From: Enterobacteriaceae bacterium UBA2655
GTDB taxonomy: Bacteria > Pseudomonadota > Gammaproteobacteria > Enterobacterales > Enterobacteriaceae
NCBI GenBank assembly: GCA_002359495.1
Contig: DENB01000055.1
Coordinates: forward strand, 29,711-93,710
Length of the DNA stretch: 64,000 nt
Reading direction: 5' to 3'
Shown here piece by piece: positions 52,368 to 59,249 of this stretch. Position numbers and translations under genes: made by a program. Every line of letters begins with the position of its first letter. The stretch's first letter is position 1. The notes below the pieces were generated by a model. The model made no database searches and was not told the origin of the DNA. It saw nothing but the letters and a program-made list of their open reading frames with translations.

Positions 52368-52528
52368 GCGTACATCCACCTGATTGCTTTGCTGATCAGC
52401 CGCTTTCTGGCGGGCATCCCCAGTTCCTGAATGCAGTGGATTTCCGTTTCCACCTTGTGAAGCTCCTGCTCCAGCTGCTTACGGCGATGGCTGAGCATCG
52501 CGAGCCGGTAGTGGTGAAAGGTTTTCAT
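52364..52528 (-). CDS. Small basic helical protein between RusA and Q
   Basis: 54 residues, starting MKTFHHYRLAMLSHRRKQLE, strongly helical and basic, ending in IRWMYA. ATGA overlaps join it to both RusA and Q, so it is part of the Nin-region operon. No family recognised. Confidence 0.65.
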   Translation of the reverse strand: MKTFHHYRLAMLSHRRKQLEQELHKVETEIHCIQELGMPARKRLISKAIRWMYA

Positions 52529-52890
52529 GCTGTTCCCTCCAGTTCAGTAATGACAATCGCCAACTTGCCGCCCTGCACTTTTTCCCGCCTGCGCACCCGG
52601 AAATCATCAATCTGCTCGTCATCTACCATGAATCCGGCGCTGGTTAGCGAATCGAAAACAGCCTTCAGCAGGTTGTCGAGGTCGCGGCGGCGCTTATCCG
52701 GGGCGTGTGCGTCGATGGTGATTCTGAGACGTGCTGTGGTGTTTATTGCGAGGTTTGCTGCGGTGATTATGCTGTGTACTGCGGTTTGGTACTTCTCTCC
52801 CTTTTCGCTGATGTAGTGCCTGCCTCTCGCGTGTCGCCAGTAGGTATTCACTGTCGGCGGCCAGGGTAACTCCAGCCGGTAATCATTCAT
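52525..52890 (-). CDS. rusA: RusA-family Holliday junction resolvase
   Basis: 121 residues. LELPWPPTVNTYWRHARGRH at the start and the catalytic region DKRRRDLDNLLKAVFDSL followed by DDEQIDDF supply the Asp cluster and lysine of RusA. It is a homodimeric nuclease that resolves four-way junctions at CC-containing sites. Typical member of the lambdoid Nin region. Confidence 0.92.
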   Translation of the reverse strand: MNDYRLELPWPPTVNTYWRHARGRHYISEKGEKYQTAVHSIITAANLAINTTARLRITIDAHAPDKRRRDLDNLLKAVFDSLTSAGFMVDDEQIDDFRVRRREKVQGGKLAIVITELEGTA

Positions 52891-53168
52891 GATATTGCGA
52901 TCCTCCCTTCCCGGCTCAGTCGCTGCACGGTGAGCACGATAGCCCGGTCCATCAGCGCGCGGCGCTCTTCCCGCGTCAGGTTTTTGCCACTATCAATATC
53001 GGTGTGACATGTCACGCATAGGGCGGCGGTGAGGCTGTCGTCAACCTTCAGGCCCATGCCCTTACCTTCGTTGCGGTGCGCCACCTGGACGCCATACGCG
53101 CCGCAAAGTACGCAGCACTCAATCTGGCCGACGGCCGCCAGCCACTTCCGGCTCCGGTAAGTCTTCAT
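52887..53168 (-). CDS. YbcO/DUF1364-like putative nuclease
   Basis: 93 residues. CCVLCGAYGVQVAHRNEGKG with later CVTCHTDID gives a CxxC...H...CxxCH pattern like the small HNH-type phage nucleases (YbcO/DUF1364), usually next to rusA. The start at 53168 has AGGGGG upstream; an ATG two codons earlier is possible. Likely acts in recombination or DNA repair during phage replication. Confidence 0.7.
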   Translation of the reverse strand: MKTYRSRKWLAAVGQIECCVLCGAYGVQVAHRNEGKGMGLKVDDSLTAALCVTCHTDIDSGKNLTREERRALMDRAIVLTVQRLSREGRIAIS

Positions 53169-53367
53169 CGCCATCCCCCTGCATCGCCGCGTGCGGGTCG
53201 GTCATTTCGTAATACGCTGCGCACTCGTCGCAGAGATCGATGCATGGCGCGCCGGAACATGGCAGATCCAATTTCAGTGACGCCCCACAGCCAGCGCAGG
53301 CCGAAACACATTGCGCGCCAGCGCCAGTAGGCGGACTTGACGGGGTTATGTCGTTCAGCTTCTTCAT
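53119..53367 (-). CDS. Small Cys-rich protein, overlapping another gene
   Basis: 82 residues from MKKLNDITPSSPPTGAG, then CVSACAGCGASLKLDLPC and CIDLCDECAAYYEMTDPH: four Cys pairs that could bind zinc. It shares 203 bp with the gene at 53165-53479 in another frame on the same strand. The ribosome binding site is poor (GAGG 12 nt upstream). Function unknown. Confidence 0.5.
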   Translation of the reverse strand: MKKLNDITPSSPPTGAGAQCVSACAGCGASLKLDLPCSGAPCIDLCDECAAYYEMTDPHAAMQGDGDEDLPEPEVAGGRRPD

Positions 53368-53479
53368 AGCGGTAATCAACCTCGCAGGGTTCGCAGTTGG
53401 CTCCGTAAAAATGCCTGTCTTCTGAGGTTAAGGTCAGATGGCATCGACAGCATCGGCTACGACCAGATTTTTTGCTCAT
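53165..53479 (-). CDS. Small Cys-rich, Arg-rich protein
   Basis: 104 residues from MSKKSGRSRCCRCHLTLTSE, with CRCH and CEPC pairs in the first 35 residues, then an Arg/Trp-rich tail. The N-terminal zinc-like half does not overlap other genes; the C-terminal two thirds overlap the frame at 53119-53367, so the tail may be read-through. A longer frame to 53635 lies inside the next gene and was not used. Confidence 0.5.
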   Translation of the reverse strand: MSKKSGRSRCCRCHLTLTSEDRHFYGANCEPCEVDYRYEEAERHNPVKSAYWRWRAMCFGLRWLWGVTEIGSAMFRRAMHRSLRRVRSVLRNDRPARGDAGGWR

Positions 53480-53657
53480 AGGTTCGATCTCTTCGTGGTT
53501 CGCTCTTACCTTCAGGCAGCATCGCGCTGACGAGCCAGAGGCGCGGATCGGCGGCGAGCGTCTTTTGGGCTTGAATGTTGCGGGCGGCGTATCGGGAAAG
53601 AAGTTCGTTTGCAGTGTCGGTGTCGACGGGGTCATGGGTGAACCAGGTTTGCTTCAT
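53457..53657 (-). CDS. Small hypothetical phage protein
   Basis: 66 residues: MKQTWFTHDPVDTDTANELL then a helical basic part (ARNIQAQKTLAADPRLWLVS). It overlaps NinH upstream by four bases and the next gene downstream by 23 bases. No family recognised. Confidence 0.6.
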   Translation of the reverse strand: MKQTWFTHDPVDTDTANELLSRYAARNIQAQKTLAADPRLWLVSAMLPEGKSEPRRDRTYEQKIWS

Positions 53658-53950
53658 GGCCTGCCTCTTTTTGCCATGTAATTGCCGTGGGCTGTCATCA
53701 GCACGCCGTTTACGACAACATGCTCTTTGCAGTCGAAGTCTCGCGCCAGCGCACTTATACGGGCACGATGCGCATTCAGGACGCGGGCTACCTCGCTGAT
53801 ATTTCCGCGCGTCTTCACCAGCATTTCAGGCACGGAGGTGATTTTTTCTCTCGATGTGCAGACAGACTCATGAGCAATGAGCGCTTTTTCGAACATTTCG
53901 AGCATGGCTGCCCGCGATGTCATGCGGGTTTCTGGTGAGATAGCCTTCAT
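53654..53950 (-). CDS. ninH: NinH-like DNA-binding protein
   Basis: 98 residues. The C-terminal 60 (VPEMLVKTRGNISEVARVLN, AHRARISALARDFD, HVVVNGVLM) match lambda NinH, a Fis-like helix-turn-helix protein of the Nin region. The N-terminal 35 residues are an extension not usual for NinH. AGGAG precedes the ATG at 53950. A role in recombination or gene control is possible. Confidence 0.75.
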   Translation of the reverse strand: MKAISPETRMTSRAAMLEMFEKALIAHESVCTSREKITSVPEMLVKTRGNISEVARVLNAHRARISALARDFDCKEHVVVNGVLMTAHGNYMAKRGRP

Positions 53951-54141
53951 GCTGCGCTCCTGATTTCAGTGTTAACCGTACCCTGCTGGCTGGTGGTGAA
54001 CATGGGATAACGGGTGGGATCGAATGGCCCGACTTCCATCACGGCGGCGCTGCGCTGGTAAACGCTGTGCGGTTTTCGATGGACGTGAGCAAGCCACACA
54101 GCCTCGTCAACGGCTGCGTCAATATCGGTGAATGTGGTCAT
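53947..54141 (-). CDS. Small hypothetical phage protein
   Basis: 64 residues: MTTFTDIDAAVDEAVWLAHV and RKPHSVYQRSAAVMEVGPFD. It overlaps ninH by four bases. The pattern (short helix, then HRKPHSVY) is seen in many small Nin-region proteins of no known role. Confidence 0.55.
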   Translation of the reverse strand: MTTFTDIDAAVDEAVWLAHVHRKPHSVYQRSAAVMEVGPFDPTRYPMFTTSQQGTVNTEIRSAA

Positions 54142-54147
54142 GGTTTC

Positions 54148-54597
54148 TCAGAAGAACGAATACAACTGGTTGATGATGTTCTGGTCGCGCGTACTGGCGA
54201 ATACGTGGCGGATCGCCGCGTTAACCAGAGCTGAATAGCAGCGCTCAAACTCGTCCGCTTCCATGTTGGCATATGCCAGGCTTTTCGCTTCCGTCCTGAT
54301 GTCACCGTTAAGCCGCACGGTCTGCTCATAGAATCCGGCCAGAATGGTCAGATCTTTGCGGAACCGGTCGAACTGAGTGGCTTCGTCAGCATGCTCAAGG
54401 CCTGCCCGGTCGGCCGCCCAGTGCTGAAAACAGAAGTGAAATAGCGCGAAGGCTTTGCGATGGAATGCGGGGTTACGGGTTAGCTTTGCTTCGAGGGTGT
54501 ACTGCTCGCCATTTTTGAATTTTGCCAGGCGGGGCAAATCGTGATCAAACGCAGGTGCAAATACGCCGCCGGCGCCCTTTATCATTTCTATCTGCAC
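54148..54597 (-). CDS. DUF1367 phage protein
   Basis: 149 residues. FAPAFDHDLPRLAKFKNGEQ, RNPAFHRKAFALFHFCFQHW and YSALVNAAIRHVFA are the family marks of DUF1367, common in lambdoid Nin regions. Function unknown; probably a recombination or replication accessory. The start follows the previous gene's stop by a few bases. Confidence 0.85.
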   Translation of the reverse strand: MQIEMIKGAGGVFAPAFDHDLPRLAKFKNGEQYTLEAKLTRNPAFHRKAFALFHFCFQHWAADRAGLEHADEATQFDRFRKDLTILAGFYEQTVRLNGDIRTEAKSLAYANMEADEFERCYSALVNAAIRHVFASTRDQNIINQLYSFF

Positions 54598-54600
54598 ACT

Positions 54601-54798
54601 TCATCCCCCTTTTCCCTTCAACTCATCAGCCAGGATCGCGTGAATATCACCGGCGAAGATGGCGCTGTGCTTCAGCAGCTCTTTCGCCTCTTCCAGAGTT
54701 TGCGGTTCCCGCGCTACCAGCGTTTGCCAACCTTCGGCGATGTTGCGCGCCTGAGACAGCTGGCCTGTCTGGCGGGGAAAGTTGATTACATTGGTCAT
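54601..54798 (-). CDS. Small hypothetical phage protein
   Basis: 65 residues: MTNVINFPRQTGQLSQARNI, AEGWQTLVAREPQTLEEAKE. Helical, acidic. It overlaps the preceding gene by four bases and lies just before the DUF1367 gene. No family recognised. Confidence 0.6.
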   Translation of the reverse strand: MTNVINFPRQTGQLSQARNIAEGWQTLVAREPQTLEEAKELLKHSAIFAGDIHAILADELKGKGG

Positions 54799-55226
54799 TT
54801 TTCCCCCTTGACTTTCACGAGTCGATCGCCAGCCTCAAGCAACGCCATATTCACGTCGTTCAGCCTGAACTGAGACGTTTTGATGCGTGCCCGACAGTTA
54901 GTTTCCTCGCGCCTCAGTTTTTCCAACCCTTCTCGATGTTGCTTAATTTCACCGCGCAGGCCTGTCAGCTCCCAATCCAGCTTGGTTTCCTTGTTCGCTA
55001 TGGACAACACCCAGTCGAACGGATCGATAACCTTTCCACACAACCGGCAATTGATAACGCGGCGGTGCTCATCGGTCTCGACTTTATTGTGAAAGCAGTG
55101 CTGAAAGGCAGGTTTTGGTGCCTCGGTTACGTTACGCATTTCGCGAATGTCGGCATTGCTGTCAAACCGCTTTGTAAACGCCAGGACGTTATCTGAATCA
55201 TCCGGGTATTGGCTGTTCTCGCTCAT
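54795..55226 (-). CDS. Hypothetical protein with zinc-ribbon-like pair and coiled coil
   Basis: 143 residues. A His/Cys group (QHCFHNKVETDEHR then CRLCGKVIDPFDW) looks like a zinc knuckle. The C-terminal 70 residues form a coiled coil (LRGEIKQHREGLEKLRREET). ATGA overlaps join it to both neighbours. Similar zinc/coiled-coil proteins occur in the replication-Nin region of many phages, function unknown. Confidence 0.6.
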   Translation of the reverse strand: MSENSQYPDDSDNVLAFTKRFDSNADIREMRNVTEAPKPAFQHCFHNKVETDEHRRVINCRLCGKVIDPFDWVLSIANKETKLDWELTGLRGEIKQHREGLEKLRREETNCRARIKTSQFRLNDVNMALLEAGDRLVKVKGEK

Positions 55227-55372
55227 CTCGACTCCCTACCTTCAAGCCAGAAGAAAAATGCCCGATCGACAACCTCTTCCCGATAACCCAGGTGCGAGCG
55301 GGTCATATCGTGCTTGTCACCGTGAACGCTGCGGTAAAGCCGTTCAAAGCGGGTGCGTAGTGATTCGCTCAT
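55223..55372 (-). CDS. Small hypothetical phage protein
   Basis: 49 residues: MSESLRTRFERLYRSVHGDK, then HDMTRSHLGYREEVVDRAFF and FWLEGRESR. GAGGTAACC lies just before the ATG at 55372. ATGA overlap with the next gene and a 2-nt gap to the P gene show it belongs to the operon. Confidence 0.65.
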   Translation of the reverse strand: MSESLRTRFERLYRSVHGDKHDMTRSHLGYREEVVDRAFFFWLEGRESR

Positions 55373-55374
55373 GG

Positions 55375-56067
55375 TTACCTCTTCAGCCCATGTTTTCGGC
55401 GCAGTTCTGCGATCCGGTCCAGGCCCTTTTCGTTGGTCAGCGGGATGTGAAGCTGCGGTATCTGGCGGCGCGGCGGCTGAATTTCTTCCCCGGCTTCAAT
55501 GCGGCGGGACATGGCGGTTAATTCCCGGCGGCAGCGAGCACGCAGTTCGGACTCTGTCAGGTTGAACGAGCGCATCTGGCTGTACAGACCGGTAACCATC
55601 CAGTAAGCGGCGTTGCTTTCCCACGGATACTCTTCAGGCCCGGAGTACAGGCCACGATCCCGGCAGTACTTCATCACCATGCCGTAAAGCGTTTCCTCAT
55701 CGGGCAGGCCAGCAGCCAGAGAAGCCCCCTGCTTGCACCAGGCGATAAATTGCCCCGGCGCCGGCCAGAACGCAGATTCGCTCGCGCGCGCCTGCTTCAT
55801 GCCTTCGGAAAGCTGATGCTTGTTAGTGATACCGTTCTCGACAAACGCAACGATCCACTGGCGCTTGGTGGACGCCTCGTTTTCCGGGTCACGCAGTACG
55901 GTGCTTACTGATGCCGGGAAAAGCACCTTCAGGTTGGCAAACAGTATGTCTACCAGGCGCTCGATATTTTCGTTGACTCCCCGGTCTACCGGCTGCGGCC
56001 CGTCACCAGCCATGCGGGCCAGCGCGCTGCTGTCGCGGTTGTTTATTGCGGCTACGAGATTTCTCAT
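55375..56067 (-). CDS. P: Replication protein P (helicase loader family)
   Basis: 230 residues. MRNLVAAINNRDSSALARMA, the helical ERLVDILFANLKVLFPAS segment and TKRQWIVAFVENGITNKHQL match lambda P-type proteins, which bind host DnaB and bring it to the O-bound origin. The ATG at 56067 overlaps the stop of O (ATGA), as in lambda. A longer in-phase frame to 56085 is inside O. Confidence 0.85.
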   Translation of the reverse strand: MRNLVAAINNRDSSALARMAGDGPQPVDRGVNENIERLVDILFANLKVLFPASVSTVLRDPENEASTKRQWIVAFVENGITNKHQLSEGMKQARASESAFWPAPGQFIAWCKQGASLAAGLPDEETLYGMVMKYCRDRGLYSGPEEYPWESNAAYWMVTGLYSQMRSFNLTESELRARCRRELTAMSRRIEAGEEIQPPRRQIPQLHIPLTNEKGLDRIAELRRKHGLKR

Positions 56068-56999
56068 ATGAAATTTTCCTCCCACTCTCTGCGGTCGTTC
56101 CAGTGTGGAATCTGCTGCTGTGAACTGGATGGCGCGTTGCGAGCTGGCTGGCTCATCTGCGCTTTAAGGGTCGCCCACTGCTTTCGCAGCTTCGACGGGC
56201 TGAGGATATTGGTTTGCCAGAACTGATTGCCGTTCGCCCAGGTGAAGACTTCGCAGATTTCCCGGTGGCTGACCTTCAGGGAATCGCGCATCAGGCGAAT
56301 GTCGTTTGCCCAAGCGGGCCAGTTGGGTTGCTGGGCTGTCGGGGTGATTACCTGAACCCGACTGTAAATCCACTGAGCAGCCAAAAGGTCGTCAGAGGTT
56401 CCCCACTTATCGCCCTTCGGTGAATGAACCGCCGCTTCAGGCCGAACAACAGGAAGACTTTTCATACGCTCGTCAGAGGATTCGTCAGAATTCTCAGACG
56501 TAGTGTTTTTATTACTGTTCTTGTTCTTGTATTGGGTGTCTACCGTTTCCGGGAAGCTTTTTCCCGTTTTCGGGAAGGATTTTCCCGTTTTCGGGAAGGA
56601 TTTTCCCGTTTTCGGGAATTTTCTTCCCGATCCTGGTTTTTCTAAAATCCATGCTGAAATCTCGGTATTTACCCCGACGAGTTTCATCATTCCCTGCTTC
56701 TGACTGGTGATGATTTTTCTCTCTGCCAGAGATTTGATGGCGTCTGAAACATGCGTATCGCTTAGCCCAGTCAGCTCAGCAATGACGGTGTTTGTCACCC
56801 TGTCCTGTTTTTTATTCCATCCGTAGGTGAGCCATATCACCGCTTCGAAACATTGCCATTCCCGGCCTGATAACCTCAGGCGCGGCTTAAGCTTCTGAAT
56901 TTCGTTGGCGACCTTGGTGTACCCGTTGGACAGGTCGGCCATATGACCCCCTGTTTGCTCGGTTTTCTTGGGAAAGCTCAGAACTTTGGCAGTACTCAT
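56064..56999 (-). CDS. O: Replication initiator O
   Basis: 311 residues. STAKVLSFPKKTE and MADLSNGYTKVANEIQKLKP correspond to the start of lambda O. Residues about 35-115 form the winged-helix origin-binding domain (LTYGWNKKQDRVTNTVIAEL). Residues about 130-155 are a heptapeptide repeat (FPKTGKS) encoded by the origin iterons, followed by an Asn/Lys/Ser-rich AT-rich segment. The C-terminal 100 residues should bind P. The start overlaps the ParB-like gene's stop. Confidence 0.88.
   Translation of the reverse strand: MSTAKVLSFPKKTEQTGGHMADLSNGYTKVANEIQKLKPRLRLSGREWQCFEAVIWLTYGWNKKQDRVTNTVIAELTGLSDTHVSDAIKSLAERKIITSQKQGMMKLVGVNTEISAWILEKPGSGRKFPKTGKSFPKTGKSFPKTGKSFPETVDTQYKNKNSNKNTTSENSDESSDERMKSLPVVRPEAAVHSPKGDKWGTSDDLLAAQWIYSRVQVITPTAQQPNWPAWANDIRLMRDSLKVSHREICEVFTWANGNQFWQTNILSPSKLRKQWATLKAQMSQPARNAPSSSQQQIPHWNDRREWEENFI
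56480..56540. other. AT-rich segment next to the origin iterons
   Basis: This part of O (QYKNKNSNKNTTSENSDES region) is markedly A-rich on the coding strand and lies on the downstream side of the iterons, as the DNA-unwinding element does in lambda ori. Confidence 0.55.
56540..56639. repeat. Replication origin iterons inside O
   Basis: Three perfect copies of TTCCCGTTTTCGGGAA begin at 56561, 56582 and 56603, a strict 21-bp period, with degenerate copies in the same phase at 56540 and 56624. Each copy is itself an inverted repeat (TTCCCG / CGGGAA), as are the lambda O-binding iterons. Because 21 bp is seven codons, O carries a matching peptide repeat. Confidence 0.85.
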
Positions 57000-57814
57000 T
57001 CTCTGCCTCCGTCTGGCGTGTTATAGGCGCGTAGAATGTCATTAATCTCAGAGACATACTTCTGATCGACAGCGAGAGCAGTTTTGCCTTCAACTTTGAC
57101 CAACTCCGAATCACACAGCAGTTCAACCAGGCGGCGCGCCTTCACCGCACTGAACTGCGGTATTGCTGCCGAACGGGTTAATTTCTTCTTTCCGGCTGCG
57201 CGGGCCTCTTGCATCTGCGACTGCGCCACAGCTTCAGCCTTTGGCCCGTGTTCGCGTGAAAGTGCCACAGCGGTTGATGGAGCTACCTCGCCTGTTTTGA
57301 CCATTGCGATCAGGGCGTCGCCACATTCCAGCAGTTGCAGATGGTGATTCACATCAGCAGCAGAACGCTTCACCTTTTTCGCTACCTCGGCGGGCGTCCA
57401 GCCCTGATTAACCAGACGCTGATAGGCTGCTGCGCGCTCCAGTGGGGTAAGCGCTTTGCCCTGCGAGCTGGTAACCATGAAGGCAATGCGATCCGCTTCG
57501 GTGCCGGAAAAGTCTTTGCATTCCAGGCGCGCAATTTCATGACCTGATTCCGTCGCAGCAACCGCGCCGTAATAGCGATGATGGCCGTCGATAATCTTGA
57601 TGCCCTTGTCCGACACCTGCACGGTTAGCGGCGGCACAAACTCCCCGGCAATGAAGGCGTCACGGAATTCCGCCACATGCTCCTGGTCGATTTCGCGGAC
57701 GTTATAGCCCGGCTCGACATACAGCTCGGAAAGCGGCACCAAAAACGTCTTTTTCACCGTAATTTCAGTGCCGTTGTTCTCTTTTTTCTTGTAAAGCGAC
57801 AATAATGAACTCAT
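56996..57814 (-). CDS. ParB/Spo0J-like nuclease-domain protein
   Basis: 272 residues. Residues about 25-110 form a ParB N-terminal domain (VPLSELYVEPGYNVREIDQE, then IIDGHHRYYGAVAA). A helix-turn-helix follows (LTPLERAAAYQRLVNQGWTP, AEVAKKVKRSAADVNHHLQL). The HHR segment is in box II, where ParB proteins bind or hydrolyse CTP. No parA is present. It lies between CII and O in the PR operon, so it is more likely a replication or regulatory factor than a partition protein. Confidence 0.82.
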   Translation of the reverse strand: MSSLLSLYKKKENNGTEITVKKTFLVPLSELYVEPGYNVREIDQEHVAEFRDAFIAGEFVPPLTVQVSDKGIKIIDGHHRYYGAVAATESGHEIARLECKDFSGTEADRIAFMVTSSQGKALTPLERAAAYQRLVNQGWTPAEVAKKVKRSAADVNHHLQLLECGDALIAMVKTGEVAPSTAVALSREHGPKAEAVAQSQMQEARAAGKKKLTRSAAIPQFSAVKARRLVELLCDSELVKVEGKTALAVDQKYVSEINDILRAYNTPDGGRE

Positions 57815-57848
57815 AATTTCTCCTGTGAATTGATCCAGTCTTTTCGCA

Positions 57849-58121
57849 TCAGGCCGAGAATGAGTTACCGCTCATCTCGGTCTTTTCTTTTCCCATCGCA
57901 GCAGCTACCGCTTGTCGGGCTACCTCTGCAATCAGGCTTGTTTCCCATACCTTCTCCAGCAGCACAAAAACCGTCGCCATATCGCGCAGGTTTAAGCGGC
58001 TTACTTTCGATTCATGCCATCCGGCTTCATCAGCCAGAACGCGTTGCCCTTTGTGGGTCAGGCGGGATCGGAGTTCAGTTTCAACTTCGTTGATTAACTT
58101 GCTGTTTCTTGCTTCTTGCAT
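57849..58121 (-). CDS. cII: CII-like transcription activator
   Basis: 90 residues. NSKLINEVETELRSRLTHKG, then VLADEAGWHESKVSRLNLRD (helix-turn-helix) and a tetramerisation-like helix. It holds the CII position between nutR and the replication genes. It would activate repressor and integrase promoters to favour lysogeny. AAGGAATT precedes the ATG. Confidence 0.85.
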   Translation of the reverse strand: MQEARNSKLINEVETELRSRLTHKGQRVLADEAGWHESKVSRLNLRDMATVFVLLEKVWETSLIAEVARQAVAAAMGKEKTEMSGNSFSA

Positions 58122-58188
58122 GGTTAATAATTCCTTTATTGGTTAAATGGGTGCGTGACATTGCGGTGAGCAAGTCACTTGGGTTTTT

Positions 58189-58228
58189 GCCCCCTGAAGC
58201 AGGTGGCGGTCAGATTGACAAAGAGCGG
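58189..58228 (-). promoter_or_regulatory. nutR antitermination site
   Basis: On the minus-strand RNA a boxA CGCTCTTTG (about 58,220-58,228) is followed by a boxB hairpin with pentaloop GCTTC (stem GCCACCT / AGGGGGC, one mismatch; 58189-58207). The place, just after cro, is that of lambda nutR. The loop and stem resemble the nutL boxB at 59454-59472. Confidence 0.7.
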
Positions 58229-58234
58229 TGTTGC

Positions 58235-58441
58235 TTAGGACTTAGACTTAGCGATTGAATTAAGCAGCTCAGCTGCGCTTACCTTCCCATCTGTTGCCAT
58301 AACGATTGATGGAATGAATCGAGCGCTTATCTCTGAGCCTTTCAGCCACTTACTGATTGATGGCTGCCCGGTCCCTACCCGTCGAGCTAGCTCGGATTGG
58401 GAGCCGACAATCTCAATAGCCCTTTTAATGACGGCGTTCAT
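58235..58441 (-). CDS. cro: Cro-like repressor
   Basis: 68 residues. MNAVIKRAIEIVGSQSELAR then RVGTGQPSISKWLKG is a helix-turn-helix of the P22/lambda Cro type. It is the first gene from PR, with AAGGGAA before the ATG at 58441. It should repress PRM and early promoters to favour lytic growth. Confidence 0.88.
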   Translation of the reverse strand: MNAVIKRAIEIVGSQSELARRVGTGQPSISKWLKGSEISARFIPSIVMATDGKVSAAELLNSIAKSKS

Positions 58442-58473
58442 AGAGTTATTCCCTTTTACATAATTCAGTAGGG

Positions 58474-58502
58474 ATTATGCTCTAGAGAATTGATTTGGTC
58501 AA
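58474..58502 (-). promoter_or_regulatory. Promoter PR with operator
   Basis: On the minus strand -35 TTGACC (58497-58502), a 17-bp spacer and -10 CATAAT (58474-58479). The spacer holds ATTCTCTAGAGCATA, which recurs almost unchanged in PL (59370-59386). It drives cro, cII, O, P and, with antitermination, Q. Confidence 0.85.
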
Positions 58503-58518
58503 GTCAATAGAGACTTTG
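58503..58518. promoter_or_regulatory. Repressor operator between PR and PRM
   Basis: GTCAATAGAGACTTTG here is the exact reverse complement of the sequence next to the PL -35 (CAAAGTCTCTATTGAC, 59350-59365). A copy in both control regions marks it as a CI/Cro operator. Confidence 0.75.
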
Positions 58519-58544
58519 ACGTATATTCTTTGCGGAATTATTTT
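58516..58544 (+). promoter_or_regulatory. Promoter PRM for the repressor; transcript probably leaderless
   Basis: TTGACG (58516-58521), a 17-bp spacer and TATTTT (58539-58544). The cI ATG at 58553 lies only 8 nt after the -10 box, so transcription would start at or next to the A of the ATG. Lambda cI from PRM is also leaderless, which explains the absent ribosome binding site. Confidence 0.7.
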
Positions 58545-58552
58545 TGCTTTAT

Positions 58553-59149
58553 ATGAAAACACTAGCGGAACGACTGGCGTATGCCATGCAAGAAACCGGA
58601 AACCAAAATCAGACTGACCTAGCGAAAAAGTCTGAGGTTTCCCAGTCAACCATTTCTAAAATTCTTCGGGGAGAGAATAAAACTTCGAAAGAAACCGGAA
58701 AGCTAGCTAAAGCATTAGGTGTAAGTGCAGACTGGCTGATAAGTGGTCAGGGGAGCATATGGGGATCGAGCAACACTAAAATCGAGGGTGTTGATGCTTC
58801 AAAGCAGGTCTCTTTGTGGGATGTTTCAGGTAATACAGGCAGCAAAATAAACTGGATTGTCGAGCTTCCTGGTCATTTCCAAGCATATGTTATGTCAGGA
58901 AATACAGGGGTTGCTAGAGTTCCTCGTGGTGCGATCGTGATTATTGACCCAGAGAGCAATCCACTGACAAACGACCTGGTAGTTGCGGAGGTGTCGGGAT
59001 CGCTATCAGTATTCACATATCACTTGAATGGGGCTGGCGAATCCTTTTTGTCTGTTGATGATGAAAGAATCCCGTTAGCTAAAGTATCCGACCCCTCATC
59101 TATTCGCGGTCCTGTGCAGCAAATATATATACCCACCCTATCAAGATAA
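58553..59149 (+). CDS. cI: CI-type prophage repressor with degenerate peptidase domain
   Basis: 198 residues. Residues 1-65 are a DNA-binding domain (LAKKSEVSQSTISKILRGEN, ALGVSADWLISG). The C-terminal domain aligns with P22 C2/LexA-type S24 domains (RGAIVIIDPESNPLTNDLVV), but the catalytic Ser of the GDSM box is replaced (MSGNTG). The Lys of the TFKxL box is also lost (VFTYHLNG). Self-cleavage in the SOS response is therefore not expected. The domain may still mediate dimer and octamer formation. No ribosome binding site precedes the ATG. Confidence 0.9.
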   Translation: MKTLAERLAYAMQETGNQNQTDLAKKSEVSQSTISKILRGENKTSKETGKLAKALGVSADWLISGQGSIWGSSNTKIEGVDASKQVSLWDVSGNTGSKINWIVELPGHFQAYVMSGNTGVARVPRGAIVIIDPESNPLTNDLVVAEVSGSLSVFTYHLNGAGESFLSVDDERIPLAKVSDPSSIRGPVQQIYIPTLSR

Positions 59150-59220
59150 TCAGATGCCTCTTCACCCACTGGGGTTTCCTCGTAAACCCCAGCACCCTTC
59201 CTTGTCAGCATCATACCCAT
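59020..59220 (-). CDS. Putative LexA-controlled small antirepressor, antisense to the end of cI
   Basis: 66 residues: MGMMLTRKGAGVYEETPVGE, EEASDYLDRVGIYICC and a polar tail. The Shine-Dalgarno sequence (AGGAGGTGAT) is almost perfect, and a near-consensus LexA box lies 30-49 nt upstream of the ATG. The last 43 codons overlap cI on the other strand, so their sequence is constrained. In Gifsy-type prophages with uncleavable repressors, small LexA-controlled antirepressors trigger induction; this gene has that context. No sequence match to known antirepressors or DinI was recognised. Confidence 0.6.
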   Translation of the reverse strand: MGMMLTRKGAGVYEETPVGEEASDYLDRVGIYICCTGPRIDEGSDTLANGILSSSTDKKDSPAPFK

Positions 59221-59249
59221 GATCACCTCCTGCGCCCAGAACCACAATT

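Noticed and set aside
56540-56639. CRISPR array
   Set aside because: The 21-bp units are contiguous without unique spacers and lie in the O gene; they are origin iterons.
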